Position numbers and translations under genes: made by a program | The notes under the pieces: model-generated | What the model was told of the DNA's origin: nothing | What the model saw: the letters and a program-made list of their open reading frames with translations, nothing else | Database searches by the model: none | NCBI GenBank assembly: GCA_002092835.1 | Contig: LVWL01000020.1 | Coordinates: 310,001-374,000 of the forward strand | Direction of reading: 5' to 3' | Length of the DNA stretch: 64,000 nt | Origin: Campylobacter concisus | Lineage (GTDB): Bacteria; Campylobacterota; Campylobacteria; Campylobacterales; Campylobacteraceae | Part shown: positions 36,382-46,016 of the stretch, in pieces | Position numbering within the stretch: the first letter of the stretch is position 1 | Layout: every line of letters begins with the position of its first letter

Positions 36382-37598
36382 TAGAGACTTCATTTAAATT
36401 TAACTTTGCAAGCAGCGAAGTCATCGACTCCTATGCTAAACGCATAAACGACGAGTACGAAAGCGGTGAGATAGGCTACTATCACCTGCCAGCTCTTGGG
36501 CAAAATTTACTTGGCGAGATCGAGGAGTATGAAAAGGGGCTAGCTCATATCAAAAATGTCGTGCTAGTTGGCATCGGCGGCAGTAGTCTTGGCGTAAAGG
36601 CGTTAAAATCGATGCTTGATGGCACAAAGGGGATAAAAAGAGAGCTATTATTTTTAGACAATGTCGATCCTTGCAGCTACAAAAGCACTCTTGATGGGGT
36701 GAAATTTGACGAGACACTTTTTATAATAAGCTCAAAATCAGGCAATACGATCGAGACGATCACTATTTTTAAGTGCTTGCTTGATGACTTTAAACCTCAA
36801 AATTTAGGCAAAAATTTCCTCATCATCACAGATCCTGGCACAAATTTAGAAAATTTCGCCAAAGAAAATGGCATTAAATTTTTCAATATCCCAAAAAACG
36901 TTGGCGGGAGATTTAGCGTGCTAAGTGCGATAGGCCTTGTGCCTCTTGGTATCTGTGGATATGATATAAAGGCACTACTGGAGGGCGCGCTTGCTTGCAA
37001 GAAGCAATACATCGAGCAAAAAGATAGCTCCATAGTCGCAAAAGCCTACCACTACGCTACTAGCAGAAATGCCAGCATAAATGTCATTTTTAGCTATTGC
37101 GATAGATTTTTTGAATTTAACGACTGGTACGTGCAGCTTTGGGCGGAGAGTCTTGGCAAAAAAAGAGGCTACAAAAGAGTTGGTCTTACGCCAGTTGGAC
37201 TTGTTGGTAGCCGCGATCAGCACAGCTTTTTGCAGCTTATCATGGATGGCGTAAAAGATAAGAGTGTGACGTTTATAAAGATAAAAGATCACTCGAGCGA
37301 CAAGACTATCCCAAATTTAAGCCTAAAAGGGCTTGAGGAGTGCGATTTTGTAGCAGGACTAAGCCTAAATGAGCTTATAAATTTGCAGTGCGACGCGACT
37401 GCTATGGCGCTGGTGCAAGAGGGCATAAGTGTCGATACGATCACACTTGAGAGGCTTGATGAGTTTCACGCTGGCTGGCTCATTTTTTACTATGAGCTGC
37501 TAACCTCGGCAACTGGCATCATGCTAGGCATCAACACCTATGATCAGCCAGGCGTTGAGATAGGAAAACGTATCCTAAAAACCATGCTTTTAAAGTAA
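36378..37598 (+). CDS. pgi: Glucose-6-phosphate isomerase
   Basis: 406 aa, the short epsilonproteobacterial form. SIS-domain motifs VVLVGIGGSSLGVKAL and ISSKSGNTIET bind the phosphate, with NVGGRFSVLSAIGL and VGSRDQHSFLQL near the active site. Campylobacter lacks phosphofructokinase, so the enzyme probably serves gluconeogenic flow to polysaccharide precursors, in line with galU upstream (general knowledge of the genus). Confidence 0.94.
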   Translation: MIETSFKFNFASSEVIDSYAKRINDEYESGEIGYYHLPALGQNLLGEIEEYEKGLAHIKNVVLVGIGGSSLGVKALKSMLDGTKGIKRELLFLDNVDPCSYKSTLDGVKFDETLFIISSKSGNTIETITIFKCLLDDFKPQNLGKNFLIITDPGTNLENFAKENGIKFFNIPKNVGGRFSVLSAIGLVPLGICGYDIKALLEGALACKKQYIEQKDSSIVAKAYHYATSRNASINVIFSYCDRFFEFNDWYVQLWAESLGKKRGYKRVGLTPVGLVGSRDQHSFLQLIMDGVKDKSVTFIKIKDHSSDKTIPNLSLKGLEECDFVAGLSLNELINLQCDATAMALVQEGISVDTITLERLDEFHAGWLIFYYELLTSATGIMLGINTYDQPGVEIGKRILKTMLLK

Positions 37599-37601
37599 GA
37601 A

Positions 37602-38147
37602 ATGAAGAAATTTCTGCTTTTGGCTCTTTTTGCCACACAAATTTTTGCCTTTTCGGCGAGCAAATTTGTAAATGACGCTAGGTCGCAGATCGGCGTGACG
37701 CTAAGTTACGATCCAAGCTACGAAAGGCTCGCCTACCCAATGGGTGACGTGGATATCAAAAAGGGCGTTTGCACGGATGTGGTGGTAAGGGCTTTGAGGC
37801 ATCAAGATATCGATCTGCAAAGGCTTATCTTTGAGGATATGAGTAAAAATTTTTCAAGCTATCCTAAAAAATGGGGGCTTAAAAAGGCTGATAAAAACAT
37901 CGATCACAGGCGTGTTTTAAACATCGCTACCTATCTAAAAAGAAAAGGTTTTGAGGTGAGTGATGATAAATTTTTGCCGGGCGATATCGTCACTTGGACG
38001 CTACCAGGAAATTTACCTCACATCGGTGTGATCTCAGATAAATTTGAAGGCCAAATACCGCTTGTCATCCACAATATCGGCTCTGGCGTGCAAGAAGAAA
38101 ATATACTTTATAACTACAAGATCACGGGGCATTTTAGACTAAAGTAG
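37602..38147 (+). CDS. DUF1287 family periplasmic protein (NlpC/P60-like fold)
   Basis: 181 aa with a signal peptide (MKKFLLLALFATQIFAFSA). The motif KKGVCTDVVVRALR provides a Cys and LPHIGVISD a His, the order seen in NlpC/P60-like cysteine hydrolases; VIHNIGSGVQEE is typical of DUF1287. It may act on the cell wall, but no activity is established. It starts 3 bases after pgi, so probably the same transcript. Confidence 0.8.
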   Translation: MKKFLLLALFATQIFAFSASKFVNDARSQIGVTLSYDPSYERLAYPMGDVDIKKGVCTDVVVRALRHQDIDLQRLIFEDMSKNFSSYPKKWGLKKADKNIDHRRVLNIATYLKRKGFEVSDDKFLPGDIVTWTLPGNLPHIGVISDKFEGQIPLVIHNIGSGVQEENILYNYKITGHFRLK

Positions 38148-38209
38148 CAAAATGGCTTTTTAATCAAATTTTAGGCAAAATCGCAAAAAAATAAATTCAA
38201 GGAAAAATA

Positions 38210-39799
38210 ATGTTAGAAGTTAGGGGACTTACTCAAAGATTTGCAAGCAGTTTGCTATTTGAGGATGTAAATTTAAAGCTAAATCGCCACAACAGATACG
38301 GACTAATCGGTGCAAATGGCGCTGGCAAATCGACATTTTTAAAAATTTTAAGCGGAGCCATCGAGCCAACTAGCGGCGAGATCATCATAGAAAATGGACT
38401 AAAGGTTGGCGTGCTTGGACAAGATCAGTTTGCGTTTGAAAATTTCACTCTAAAAGACGCAGTACTTTATGGCAACAAACGCCTATATGACGCTGTAAAA
38501 GAGAAAGAAAAGCTCTATATGAGCGAGGAATTTACAGATGAGATAAATGAGCGCTTAAGCGAGCTTGAGATGATAAGCGCCGAGGAGGATCCAAGCTACG
38601 AGTACGAGACTAGGATAGAAAAAATTTTAAGCTCGCTTGGGTTAAATGAATTTGATAAGCTAATGAGCGAGGTCGAAAACTCAGATAAAGTTAAAGTTTT
38701 GCTAGCTCAAGTACTATTTCCAAAGCCAGACATCTTGTTCTTAGACGAGCCAACAAACAACCTTGATATAGACTCGATCGCATGGCTAGAAAACGAGCTA
38801 AACCGCCACGAGGGCACGCTTGTGGTTATCAGCCACGACAGACACTTTTTAAATAGAGTTTGCACAAACATTTTGGATGTGGATTTTAAGAAAATTCGCG
38901 AGTTTTCAGGCAACTACGACGACTGGTATATGGCTGCAAATTTGATCGCAAAGCAGCATGAGATGGAACGCGATAAGAAACTAAAAGAGAAAGAGGAGCT
39001 GGAGAAATTTATCGCGAGATTTTCAGCAAATGCGAGTAAGGCAAAGCAGGCGACCTCTCGTGCAAAACAGCTTGAAAAGCTTGATATTGCCGAGATTGCT
39101 GTATCAAGTAGGCGCGATCCTAGCATATTATTTCGTGCAAACCGTGAGATAGGAAACGAGCTAATAGAGCTTAAAAATGTAAGTAAGAAATTTGATGATA
39201 AGGTGATATTTGAAAATTTTAACTTTAAGCTTGAAAAGGGCGACAAGCTAGCCATCATCGGCCATAACGGTGTTGGTAAAAGTACGCTTTGCAAGATCAT
39301 AATGGGCGAGCTAAAGCCTGATGCGGGCGAGGTACATATAGGCGCAACCATCGAGCTAGGATATTTTGCGCAAGATACGGTAAATAAGATAGATGGCGAG
39401 CTAAAGCTTTATGAGTACTTGCAAGATGCTAAAAACAAGGACATAGACGAGATCAGAAAGTGCCTCGGCAGGATGCTCTTTAGTGGTGCCGAGCAAGAAA
39501 AGGCAGTGGGCGCGCTAAGCGGTGGCGAAAAACACCGCGTGAGACTAGCTCAGCTCATGCTTCATAGACCAAATTTACTTGTCATGGACGAGCCAAACAA
39601 CCACCTCGATCTTGAAGCTATCATCGCGCTTGGCGAAGCGTTTTATAACTTTAACGGCTCAGTCATCTGCGTGAGCCACGACAGGGAGCTTATAGACGCC
39701 TTTGCAAATAGAATTTTACACCTAAAAGGCAATGGCGAAGTGGTTGATTTTAAAGGCACATACGAAGAGTATAGAGCAAATTTAGGGCTTGAGAGCTAA
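38210..39799 (+). CDS. ABC-F family ATPase (YbiT-like)
   Basis: 529-aa soluble protein with two ABC domains and no membrane part. First Walker A GANGAGKST, second GHNGVGKST. Walker B LFLDEPTNNLDIDS and LVMDEPNNHLDLEA, both with ABC-F style ISHDRHF/VSHDREL switches. The charged linker between domains (about residues 240-300, KLKEKEELEKFIARF...) is the P-site tRNA-interaction motif of ABC-F translation factors. Length and linker fit YbiT. Predicted to act on stalled ribosomes. Confidence 0.88.
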   Translation: MLEVRGLTQRFASSLLFEDVNLKLNRHNRYGLIGANGAGKSTFLKILSGAIEPTSGEIIIENGLKVGVLGQDQFAFENFTLKDAVLYGNKRLYDAVKEKEKLYMSEEFTDEINERLSELEMISAEEDPSYEYETRIEKILSSLGLNEFDKLMSEVENSDKVKVLLAQVLFPKPDILFLDEPTNNLDIDSIAWLENELNRHEGTLVVISHDRHFLNRVCTNILDVDFKKIREFSGNYDDWYMAANLIAKQHEMERDKKLKEKEELEKFIARFSANASKAKQATSRAKQLEKLDIAEIAVSSRRDPSILFRANREIGNELIELKNVSKKFDDKVIFENFNFKLEKGDKLAIIGHNGVGKSTLCKIIMGELKPDAGEVHIGATIELGYFAQDTVNKIDGELKLYEYLQDAKNKDIDEIRKCLGRMLFSGAEQEKAVGALSGGEKHRVRLAQLMLHRPNLLVMDEPNNHLDLEAIIALGEAFYNFNGSVICVSHDRELIDAFANRILHLKGNGEVVDFKGTYEEYRANLGLES

Positions 39800-39811
39800 A
39801 ATTTGTTATTT

Positions 39812-39835
39812 CTTGCTCCTGATTGTAGGGGCAAG
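39812..39835 (+). terminator. Terminator-like hairpin after the ABC-F gene
   Basis: CTTGCTCC (39812-39819) pairs with GGGGCAAG (39828-39835) with one G-U pair and an 8-nt loop, 12 bases after the stop. An AU-rich tail follows. Confidence 0.5.
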
Positions 39836-40459
39836 ATTAAAATTTATATTTACTACAAATTCTTGCAAGTATTAATCTAATTATATAAATTAAAAATAGC
39901 TTATAAAAATTATCAAAATCCAATAAAAAGACTTTATAAATAAGAAAGAAAATTAATAAGAATTTTCTAAAGTATTAGTAAGATTTGTAAAATAAAATTT
40001 ATTAAATAATATTTTTATGATGCTTAGCTTAAGGACTCTATTTAAAAATTTAATAAATTTACTTTGCAATATGGTGATATTTACTTAGTTTTTACTTTCT
40101 AAAGTAATATTAGAAATAAAATTTAACTTTATTTTTTATATTTTTGGATATAAAAAGTGTGATTTAATATTTATTTTATGTTATTTTTCTATATATTTAC
40201 CTTTTAAGCTTAAAAATTTAAATAAATTTGAGCTAATTACGAGCTTTTTATATAATAAAAAAGTGATATTATTATTTAAATAACAATTTATCTAAGCTAT
40301 ATTATTAAATATAGCTTAAAAGCTACTATAAATTTTTCTTCAAAAGTCGTTTTATCAAGCTAAAAAGTAAAAACTTAAAAAAAATAAGTAGTAATTAATA
40401 TTTAAAATATTAAATATCTATATAATTTCATTAATACATTTTTTATAAGGAGAATGGTT
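39836..40459 (+). promoter_or_regulatory. Long AT-rich leader upstream of aspA, with a hairpin at 40294-40317
   Basis: About 620 bases without a credible gene, very AT-rich. It contains a perfect 10-bp hairpin (40294-40303 with 40308-40317, AAGCTATATT, loop ATTA). It probably holds the aspA promoter and regulator sites; C. jejuni aspA is oxygen-controlled. I cannot place a promoter with confidence because AT-rich hexamers are everywhere. Confidence 0.4.
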
Positions 40460-41860
40460 ATGGCAACCAGAAAAGAACACGATTTTATAGGTGAGTTGGA
40501 AATCTCTGACGATTTTTATTATGGTATCCAAACATTTAGAGCTACCGAAAATTTTCACATGAGCGGTAGAACACTAAAAGAGTATCCATACTTTGTAAAA
40601 GCATTTGCACAAATCAAAAAAGCAGCTGCACTTGCAAATAAAGAGGTTGGCGTTTTAGATCCCAAGATCGCTGATACGCTAGCAAAAGCCGCTGATAGAG
40701 TAATAGCAGGTGAGTTTTTAGATCAATTTGTGGTTGATATGGTTCAAGGCGGTGCTGGAACAAGTACAAACATGAATGCAAATGAGGTTATTACAAATAT
40801 CGCGCTTGAGAGCATGGGTCATAAAAAAGGTGAGTATCAATACATCCATCCAAACGATCATACAAACCTTGGACAAAGCACAAATGACACTTATCCAAGC
40901 TCAATAAAAGTAGCAACTTACGCAAAACTTACTGATTTGCTTGCTGCGATGAATCTACTAAAAGATGAACTTGATAAAAAAGCAAAAGATTTTAAAGATA
41001 TCATTAAAATGGGCAGAACTGAGCTTGAGGACGCAGTTCCTACAACACTTGGAAATACATTTAATGCATTTGCAAGCTACATTAAAAGCGATATCGAAAA
41101 GATCACAGCTGCACGCGAGTCAATGACATATCTAAATATGGGTGCAACTGCGATTGGTACAGGTATTAACTGCCACCCTGATTATAAAAATGTAGTTGTT
41201 AAAAAGTTAAAAGATATCACTGGTGTTGATTTCAAAAAAGCTGATGATTTCATCGCAGCTACACAAGATACAGCAGACTTCGTTCACGTAAGTGGTGCGT
41301 TAAAAACTGCAGCTGTTAGACTTTCAAAAATCGCAAATGACCTTCGTTTGATGAATTCAGGTCCAAGATGCGGCCTTGGCGAGATAAATTTACCACAAAT
41401 GCAACCAGGCAGCTCAATCATGCCAGGCAAAGTAAACCCAGTTATCGCTGAGGTTGTAGGCGAAGCGTGCTATGAAGTGATCGGTAACGACGTAACTATC
41501 ATGCTTTGCTCAGAAAGAGGCGAATTTGAGCTAAATGCATTTGAGCCAGGCATCGCTTATGCGCTATTTAACTCTATATTTATCCTTGAAAACGCGATGA
41601 AAACACTAGCTGAAAAAGCTGTAAGAAAACTAACAGCAAATCCTGAAGCTTGCTTAAAATCAGTTCTAGGCTCAGTTGGTATCGTAACTGCGTTTAACCC
41701 ATACATCGGTTACGAAAAATCTGCAAGTATCGCTAAAGAGGCTTTGCAAACTGGTAAAGCAGTTGGCGATATCTGCCTAGAGAGAGGCTATCTAAGCAAA
41801 GAAGAGATCGACAAAATTTTAGAGCCAAAAAATATGCTAAATCCAAGCATGGTTAGGTAG
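40460..41860 (+). CDS. aspA: Aspartate ammonia-lyase (aspartase)
   Basis: 466 aa, converts aspartate to fumarate and ammonia, feeding fumarate respiration. Fumarase/aspartase motifs: TSTNMNANEVITN, HPNDHTNLGQSTNDTYPS and the catalytic loop GSSIMPGKVNPV. I chose the ATG at 40460 (MATRKEHDFIG): the AAGGAG site at 40447-40452 is 7 bases away, whereas the in-frame ATG at 40454 is 1 base away. A strong hairpin separates it from dcuA, as in an attenuated operon. Confidence 0.95.
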   Translation: MATRKEHDFIGELEISDDFYYGIQTFRATENFHMSGRTLKEYPYFVKAFAQIKKAAALANKEVGVLDPKIADTLAKAADRVIAGEFLDQFVVDMVQGGAGTSTNMNANEVITNIALESMGHKKGEYQYIHPNDHTNLGQSTNDTYPSSIKVATYAKLTDLLAAMNLLKDELDKKAKDFKDIIKMGRTELEDAVPTTLGNTFNAFASYIKSDIEKITAARESMTYLNMGATAIGTGINCHPDYKNVVVKKLKDITGVDFKKADDFIAATQDTADFVHVSGALKTAAVRLSKIANDLRLMNSGPRCGLGEINLPQMQPGSSIMPGKVNPVIAEVVGEACYEVIGNDVTIMLCSERGEFELNAFEPGIAYALFNSIFILENAMKTLAEKAVRKLTANPEACLKSVLGSVGIVTAFNPYIGYEKSASIAKEALQTGKAVGDICLERGYLSKEEIDKILEPKNMLNPSMVR

Positions 41861-41883
41861 AAATTTAAGCAAAGTATTATTAA

Positions 41884-41909
41884 AAGCGTGTCAAAATTCT
41901 GACACGCTT
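41884..41909 (+). terminator. Strong hairpin between aspA and dcuA
   Basis: A 10-bp perfect stem (AAGCGTGTCA / TGACACGCTT, loop AAATTC) 24 bases after aspA. It is followed by AAGTAAAAATTTT, an imperfect U tract, suggesting partial termination that would reduce dcuA expression relative to aspA. Confidence 0.65.
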
Positions 41910-41951
41910 AAGTAAAAATTTTAGTTATAAAATTTAATAGAGGAGTTTTCA

Positions 41952-43439
41952 ATGGATATTTCATTGATATTACAGTTGATCGTGCTTTTTGGTGCGATAT
42001 TCTTGGGTGTTAGACTAGGCGGTATGGCTATTGGTTATGCTGGTGGCATTGGCGTCGTAGTTTTAACTTTAGGACTTGGATTAAAAGCAGGTAGTATACC
42101 TTGGGATGTTATTTTAATCATTATGTCCGTTATAGCTGCTATTACAGCGATGCAAGTAGCTGGTGGCCTTGATTATTTGGTGCAAATAGCCGAAGGGATA
42201 CTAAGAAAACATCCAAAATACATAAATTTCTTAGCTCCAGTTGTCACTTACTTGCTAACTGTATTTGCTGGTACTGGACACACAGCATTTTCTATGATTC
42301 CAGTTATTACTGAAGTTGCAAAGACACAAAACATTAAGCCTAGCGCGCCTCTTAGTATAGCTGTTGTTGCTAGTCAGATAGCTATTACTGCAAGCCCAGT
42401 TTCAGCAGCGGTTGTATTTATGGCTGGTGAACATGCTTTGGGTGGACTTGGCATCAGCTATCCATTACTATTAGCTATCTGGATACCTACCACTTTTATT
42501 GGTTGTATGCTAACGGCTCTTGTTATAAATATATTTTATAATCTTGATCTAAGTAGTGACAAAGAGTATCAAAGAAGACTTAAAGAAGGGCTAATCAAAG
42601 ATGTTAAAATCGAAGAGAAAAAAGAGCTTCCAAAAGGAGCTAAACTTTCTGTTTTAATATTCTTAGTTGGCGTTATCTCTGTCGTTTTATATGCTACTGC
42701 TATTAGTAAAAACGTAGGCTGGATAAAACCAAGCTATGTAACAGGCTATGAAAAAATTTATGAGACCAAAAGTCCAGATAAATTTAATGAACTTGTCGCA
42801 AAAGATATAAAAGTCAAAACTGACTCAACTACTAATGTAAAATATGTAGAAGATCCAGATAAACCTACAAAGGTGTTGGTATTAACTAGAGATAACGCTA
42901 TTATGAGCTTTATGCTAGTTATCGCTACTTTAATCACACTAACTTGTGGCGTTAAAGTCGATAAGCTATTTAATACAGCTACATTTAAAAGCGGTATGAC
43001 CGCGTGCGTCTGCGTGCTAGGTGTAGCGTGGCTTGGAGATACTTTCGTGGTAAATCACACCGATGCGATCAAAAATTTTGCCGGCGATTTTGTTAAAGAC
43101 TATCCGTTTATGCTAGCTGTTGCGCTATTTTTTGCCAGTATGCTTCTTTACTCTCAAGCCGCTACCGCAAAGGCACTTATTCCTACTGTTATAACCGCAC
43201 TTGGTTTAACTGCTGCAAATAACGGTGACGCATATATTTTAGTTGCATCATTTGCTGCAGTTTCAGCATTGTTTGTATTGCCAACATATCCGACACTTCT
43301 TGGAGCCGTTCAAATGGATGATACTGGAACAACTAGGATAGGTAAATATATATTCAACCACTCATTCTTTATTCCAGGCGTTTTAGCTATTGCTTTTTCT
43401 GTCGCACTTGGATTTTTAGTAGCTCCGATACTTTTATAA
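41952..43439 (+). CDS. dcuA: Anaerobic C4-dicarboxylate transporter, DcuA/DcuB family
   Basis: 495-aa inner-membrane carrier exchanging fumarate, aspartate and succinate. About 10-12 TM segments. Family motifs TYLLTVFAGTGHTAFSMIPV, SQIAITASPVSAAVVF, GVAWLGDTFVVNH and PTYPTLLGAVQMDDTGTTRIGKYIFNHSF. The aspA-dcuA order matches C. jejuni Cj0087-Cj0088, so I use dcuA. It is about 50 residues longer than C. jejuni DcuA through a polar insert at about 260-310 (EKIYETKSPDKFNEL...), probably an extramembrane loop. Confidence 0.9.
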   Translation: MDISLILQLIVLFGAIFLGVRLGGMAIGYAGGIGVVVLTLGLGLKAGSIPWDVILIIMSVIAAITAMQVAGGLDYLVQIAEGILRKHPKYINFLAPVVTYLLTVFAGTGHTAFSMIPVITEVAKTQNIKPSAPLSIAVVASQIAITASPVSAAVVFMAGEHALGGLGISYPLLLAIWIPTTFIGCMLTALVINIFYNLDLSSDKEYQRRLKEGLIKDVKIEEKKELPKGAKLSVLIFLVGVISVVLYATAISKNVGWIKPSYVTGYEKIYETKSPDKFNELVAKDIKVKTDSTTNVKYVEDPDKPTKVLVLTRDNAIMSFMLVIATLITLTCGVKVDKLFNTATFKSGMTACVCVLGVAWLGDTFVVNHTDAIKNFAGDFVKDYPFMLAVALFFASMLLYSQAATAKALIPTVITALGLTAANNGDAYILVASFAAVSALFVLPTYPTLLGAVQMDDTGTTRIGKYIFNHSFFIPGVLAIAFSVALGFLVAPILL

Positions 43440-43457
43440 GTATTTTAAATCAGACTT

Positions 43458-43483
43458 AAGCCGAGATCTCTCTCGGCTTTTTT
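43458..43483 (+). terminator. Rho-independent terminator after dcuA
   Basis: AAGCCGAGA (43458-43466) pairs perfectly with TCTCGGCTT (43471-43479), loop TCTC, followed by TTTTT. A classic terminator closing aspA-dcuA. Confidence 0.85.
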
Positions 43484-43733
43484 AAATCCCTTTAAAATTT
43501 TTAATTTCTATTCAAAATCCTTAATCAAAATTTTATATCCAAAATTTTTATAAGATTGCGCTAAAAATTATATTAATTAAATTTATCATTTTTAGAATTT
43601 TACTTATTTTGATATTAGAATATTCATTTTTTAAAACTAAAAATCTAAATATAAATATTAAGTAAAATTTAATTTTATTTTCAACTTTAAATACTAGAAT
43701 AACTAAAGGCAAATATCTTTTAAAGGGAGAAAG

Positions 43734-46007
43734 ATGAGCTTAAATAGACGAGAATTTTTAAAATTCGGTGCTGGAGTTAGTATGGTTGCATCGTCCTTAC
43801 CGGGTGGTGCTTTAGAAAATGCTGCAAAGCAAGATGAGAAGTACGTCCGTAGCTTTTGCGAGATGTGCTCTTCAAGATGACCTATCGAAGCAAAGGTCGT
43901 TGATAATAAAATTTGCTTTTTAAGCGGCAATCCAAAAGCTGGCGGTACGGCAACTTCGCTTTGTGCAAGAGGTGGCTCTGGTTTTAGTCAGCTTTATGAC
44001 GAAAATAGAGTCAAAAAGCCTTTGATCAGGGTTGGTGAGAGAGGCGAAAATAAGTGGCGCGAGGCCAGCTGGGACGAGGCACTTGATTTAGTTGCTTCAA
44101 AAATGCTTGAGATCAAGCAAAAGTATGGCCCTGAAAGCTTTGTTTTTACCTGTAAAAGCTCGCAAACGCATAAGCTAATGGTAAATTTTGCCTCAGCTTA
44201 CGGCTCGCCAAACTGCTTTTCACACTTTTCGTGCTGTCCGATCACCTATCAAATGGTCTGTGAACAGATGTATGGCATAGCTAAGCTAAAAAGAGACTTT
44301 GCAAATGCAAAATACGTTGTAAATTTTGGCCACAATCTCTTTGAAGGCATAGTTATAGCCGATGCAAAAAAGCTTGCTAAATTTGCAGCCAAAAAAGATA
44401 CAAAGCTACTTGTGCTTGAGCCAAGATTTAGCGTGGTGGCTTCAAAGGCTGATGAGTGGCTGCCAGTTAGACCTGGCACTGATCTAGCTTTTGTGCTAGC
44501 TATCATAAATACATGGATACAAAATGGCACTTACGATAAAGAATTTATAGAAAAATTTACAATCGGCTTTGATGAGATCGTTAAAAGCGTAGAGGGCAAA
44601 ACGCCTGAATGGCAAGAGGCGATCACTGGCATAAAAGCAAGTGATGTTAGACGCATCGCTGATGAAATTTATAAAGCTGCCCCAAGAGTTATTTTTGATT
44701 TTGGTCATAAGACAACCACCACAAAAGCTGAATATATGAGGACAAAAGCCATCATGGTGGCAAATGCGATGATGGGTAACTGGGAGGTTAAAGGCGGTCT
44801 TTTTGGTGGCAAAAACGCAAAAACCTTTAACAAGCTAGTCGGCGAGGATAAATTCCCAGTTCTTAAAAATCCAGATGAGAAATTTAAAGTGCCAAAAGTC
44901 ACTAGACTAGACTTTGCTGGCGAGACTGGTAGGCATAAATTTATAAGTAGAAAACATGGCGTTTTGATGGATATAAATGACGCTATCTTAAGCGAGAAAC
45001 CATACGCCATAAAAGGCTGGTTTAACATCCGCTTTAATCACCTAATAAACGTTGCTGAGACGATGAAGAGTATAGAGGCGATGAAGAAGCTTGATTTTAT
45101 CGTGGTAAGTGATGTTTATCTAAACGATATGGCGACATTTGCTGATGTTATCTTGCCTGAGAGTAGCTACCTTGAGCGCGACGAGGGCATAGAGGATAAG
45201 TCAGGTCTAAAGCCAGCTTATATGATAAGAAATAAAGTTATTGATCCAGTTGGCGACACTAAGGACGGGGCATTTATCTTTAGAGAGCTAGCACGCCGCA
45301 TGAAGATAGATGAGCTTTACACTTGGAACGACATACGTGAGTTTAGGATGCAGCAAGCTGGTGGAGATGTAAATTTACTTGCTGCGCTGGAAAAAGATGG
45401 CTTTATCACGTGGGATGAGCCGGGAATTTTGTTTAGAGAAAAAGGCATGATCGATAAATTTGTCGCTAAATATCCAGTCGCATCTAAATTTGTAGGCGAA
45501 AATGGTCTAATGGACGATATGGCTAAGCTTAAAACAAAAAGCGGCAAGATAGAGCTATTTTTGCCTGATGTCGAGGCACAGTTTGCAGGATATGGCGCGC
45601 TAAATGACAAAGATATGGACACATTTGACGGACATGATCTTTGCTTAACTTGTGGCAAAACGCCTATTCATACCAATGGACATACTCAGGCGGTGCCGTC
45701 GCTTCATGATCTTATGAGTGATAGCCCTATCTGGATAAATCCAAAAACAGCTAAACGTAAAAATTTACGAGATGGCGATATGGTCGTGGTGAAAAATAAA
45801 TTTGGCGAGCAAAAGGGCAAGCTTATGGTGACTGAGGGCATTAGAGAAGATACACTCTTTATCTATCACGGCTTTGGACACATCACTCCAGCTCTTAAGA
45901 GTATAGATCACGTGGGGCTAAATACAAGCGTGCTTCTTAATCCAGCCGAAGGGCCAGTGGCCGCGACTATGGTTACAAATGTTGGCGTTAGCATAAGTAA
46001 AGCGTAA
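43734..46007 (+). CDS. psrA: Polysulfide/thiosulfate reductase catalytic subunit with in-frame UGA (candidate selenocysteine)
   Basis: Periplasmic Mo-bisMGD enzyme, 757 codons if UGA 43878-43880 is read through. The start at 43734 follows AAAGGGAGAAAG and opens a Tat signal (SLNRREFLKFGAG). The ferredoxin motif is C42-x2-C45-x3-U49 with C77 as fourth ligand. In relatives such as Salmonella PhsA codon 49 is Cys (CEMCSxRCPI). The UGA is the only interruption; both sides are in the same frame. The likely Mo ligand is C167 or C168 (FSHFSCCPI), so the UGA is not at the usual Sec site. Downstream psrB and psrC complete the complex. Alternatives: a nonsense mutation, or a sequencing error. Confidence 0.85.
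43878..43904 (+). promoter_or_regulatory. SECIS-like hairpin region at the psrA UGA (candidate)
   Basis: Directly after UGA and a 3-base spacer, AUCGA (43884-43888) can pair with UUGAU (43900-43904), enclosing AGCAAAGGUCG. The AGGUC in the loop resembles the apical-loop GGUC of E. coli fdhF. A competing stem GACCU/AGGUC (43879-43883 with 43894-43898) would include the UGA itself. Paired by eye only. Confidence 0.35.
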
Positions 46008-46016
46008 GGATAGAAA

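Noticed and set aside
43703..43930. Minus-strand 75-aa open frame over the psrA start
   Set aside because: It is antisense to the Tat signal and Fe-S motif region of psrA, with no ribosome-binding site.
44022..46007. psrA starting at 44022 (MIRVGERGENKW)
   Set aside because: The Tat signal and Fe-S motif lie upstream in the same frame; this start would remove them.
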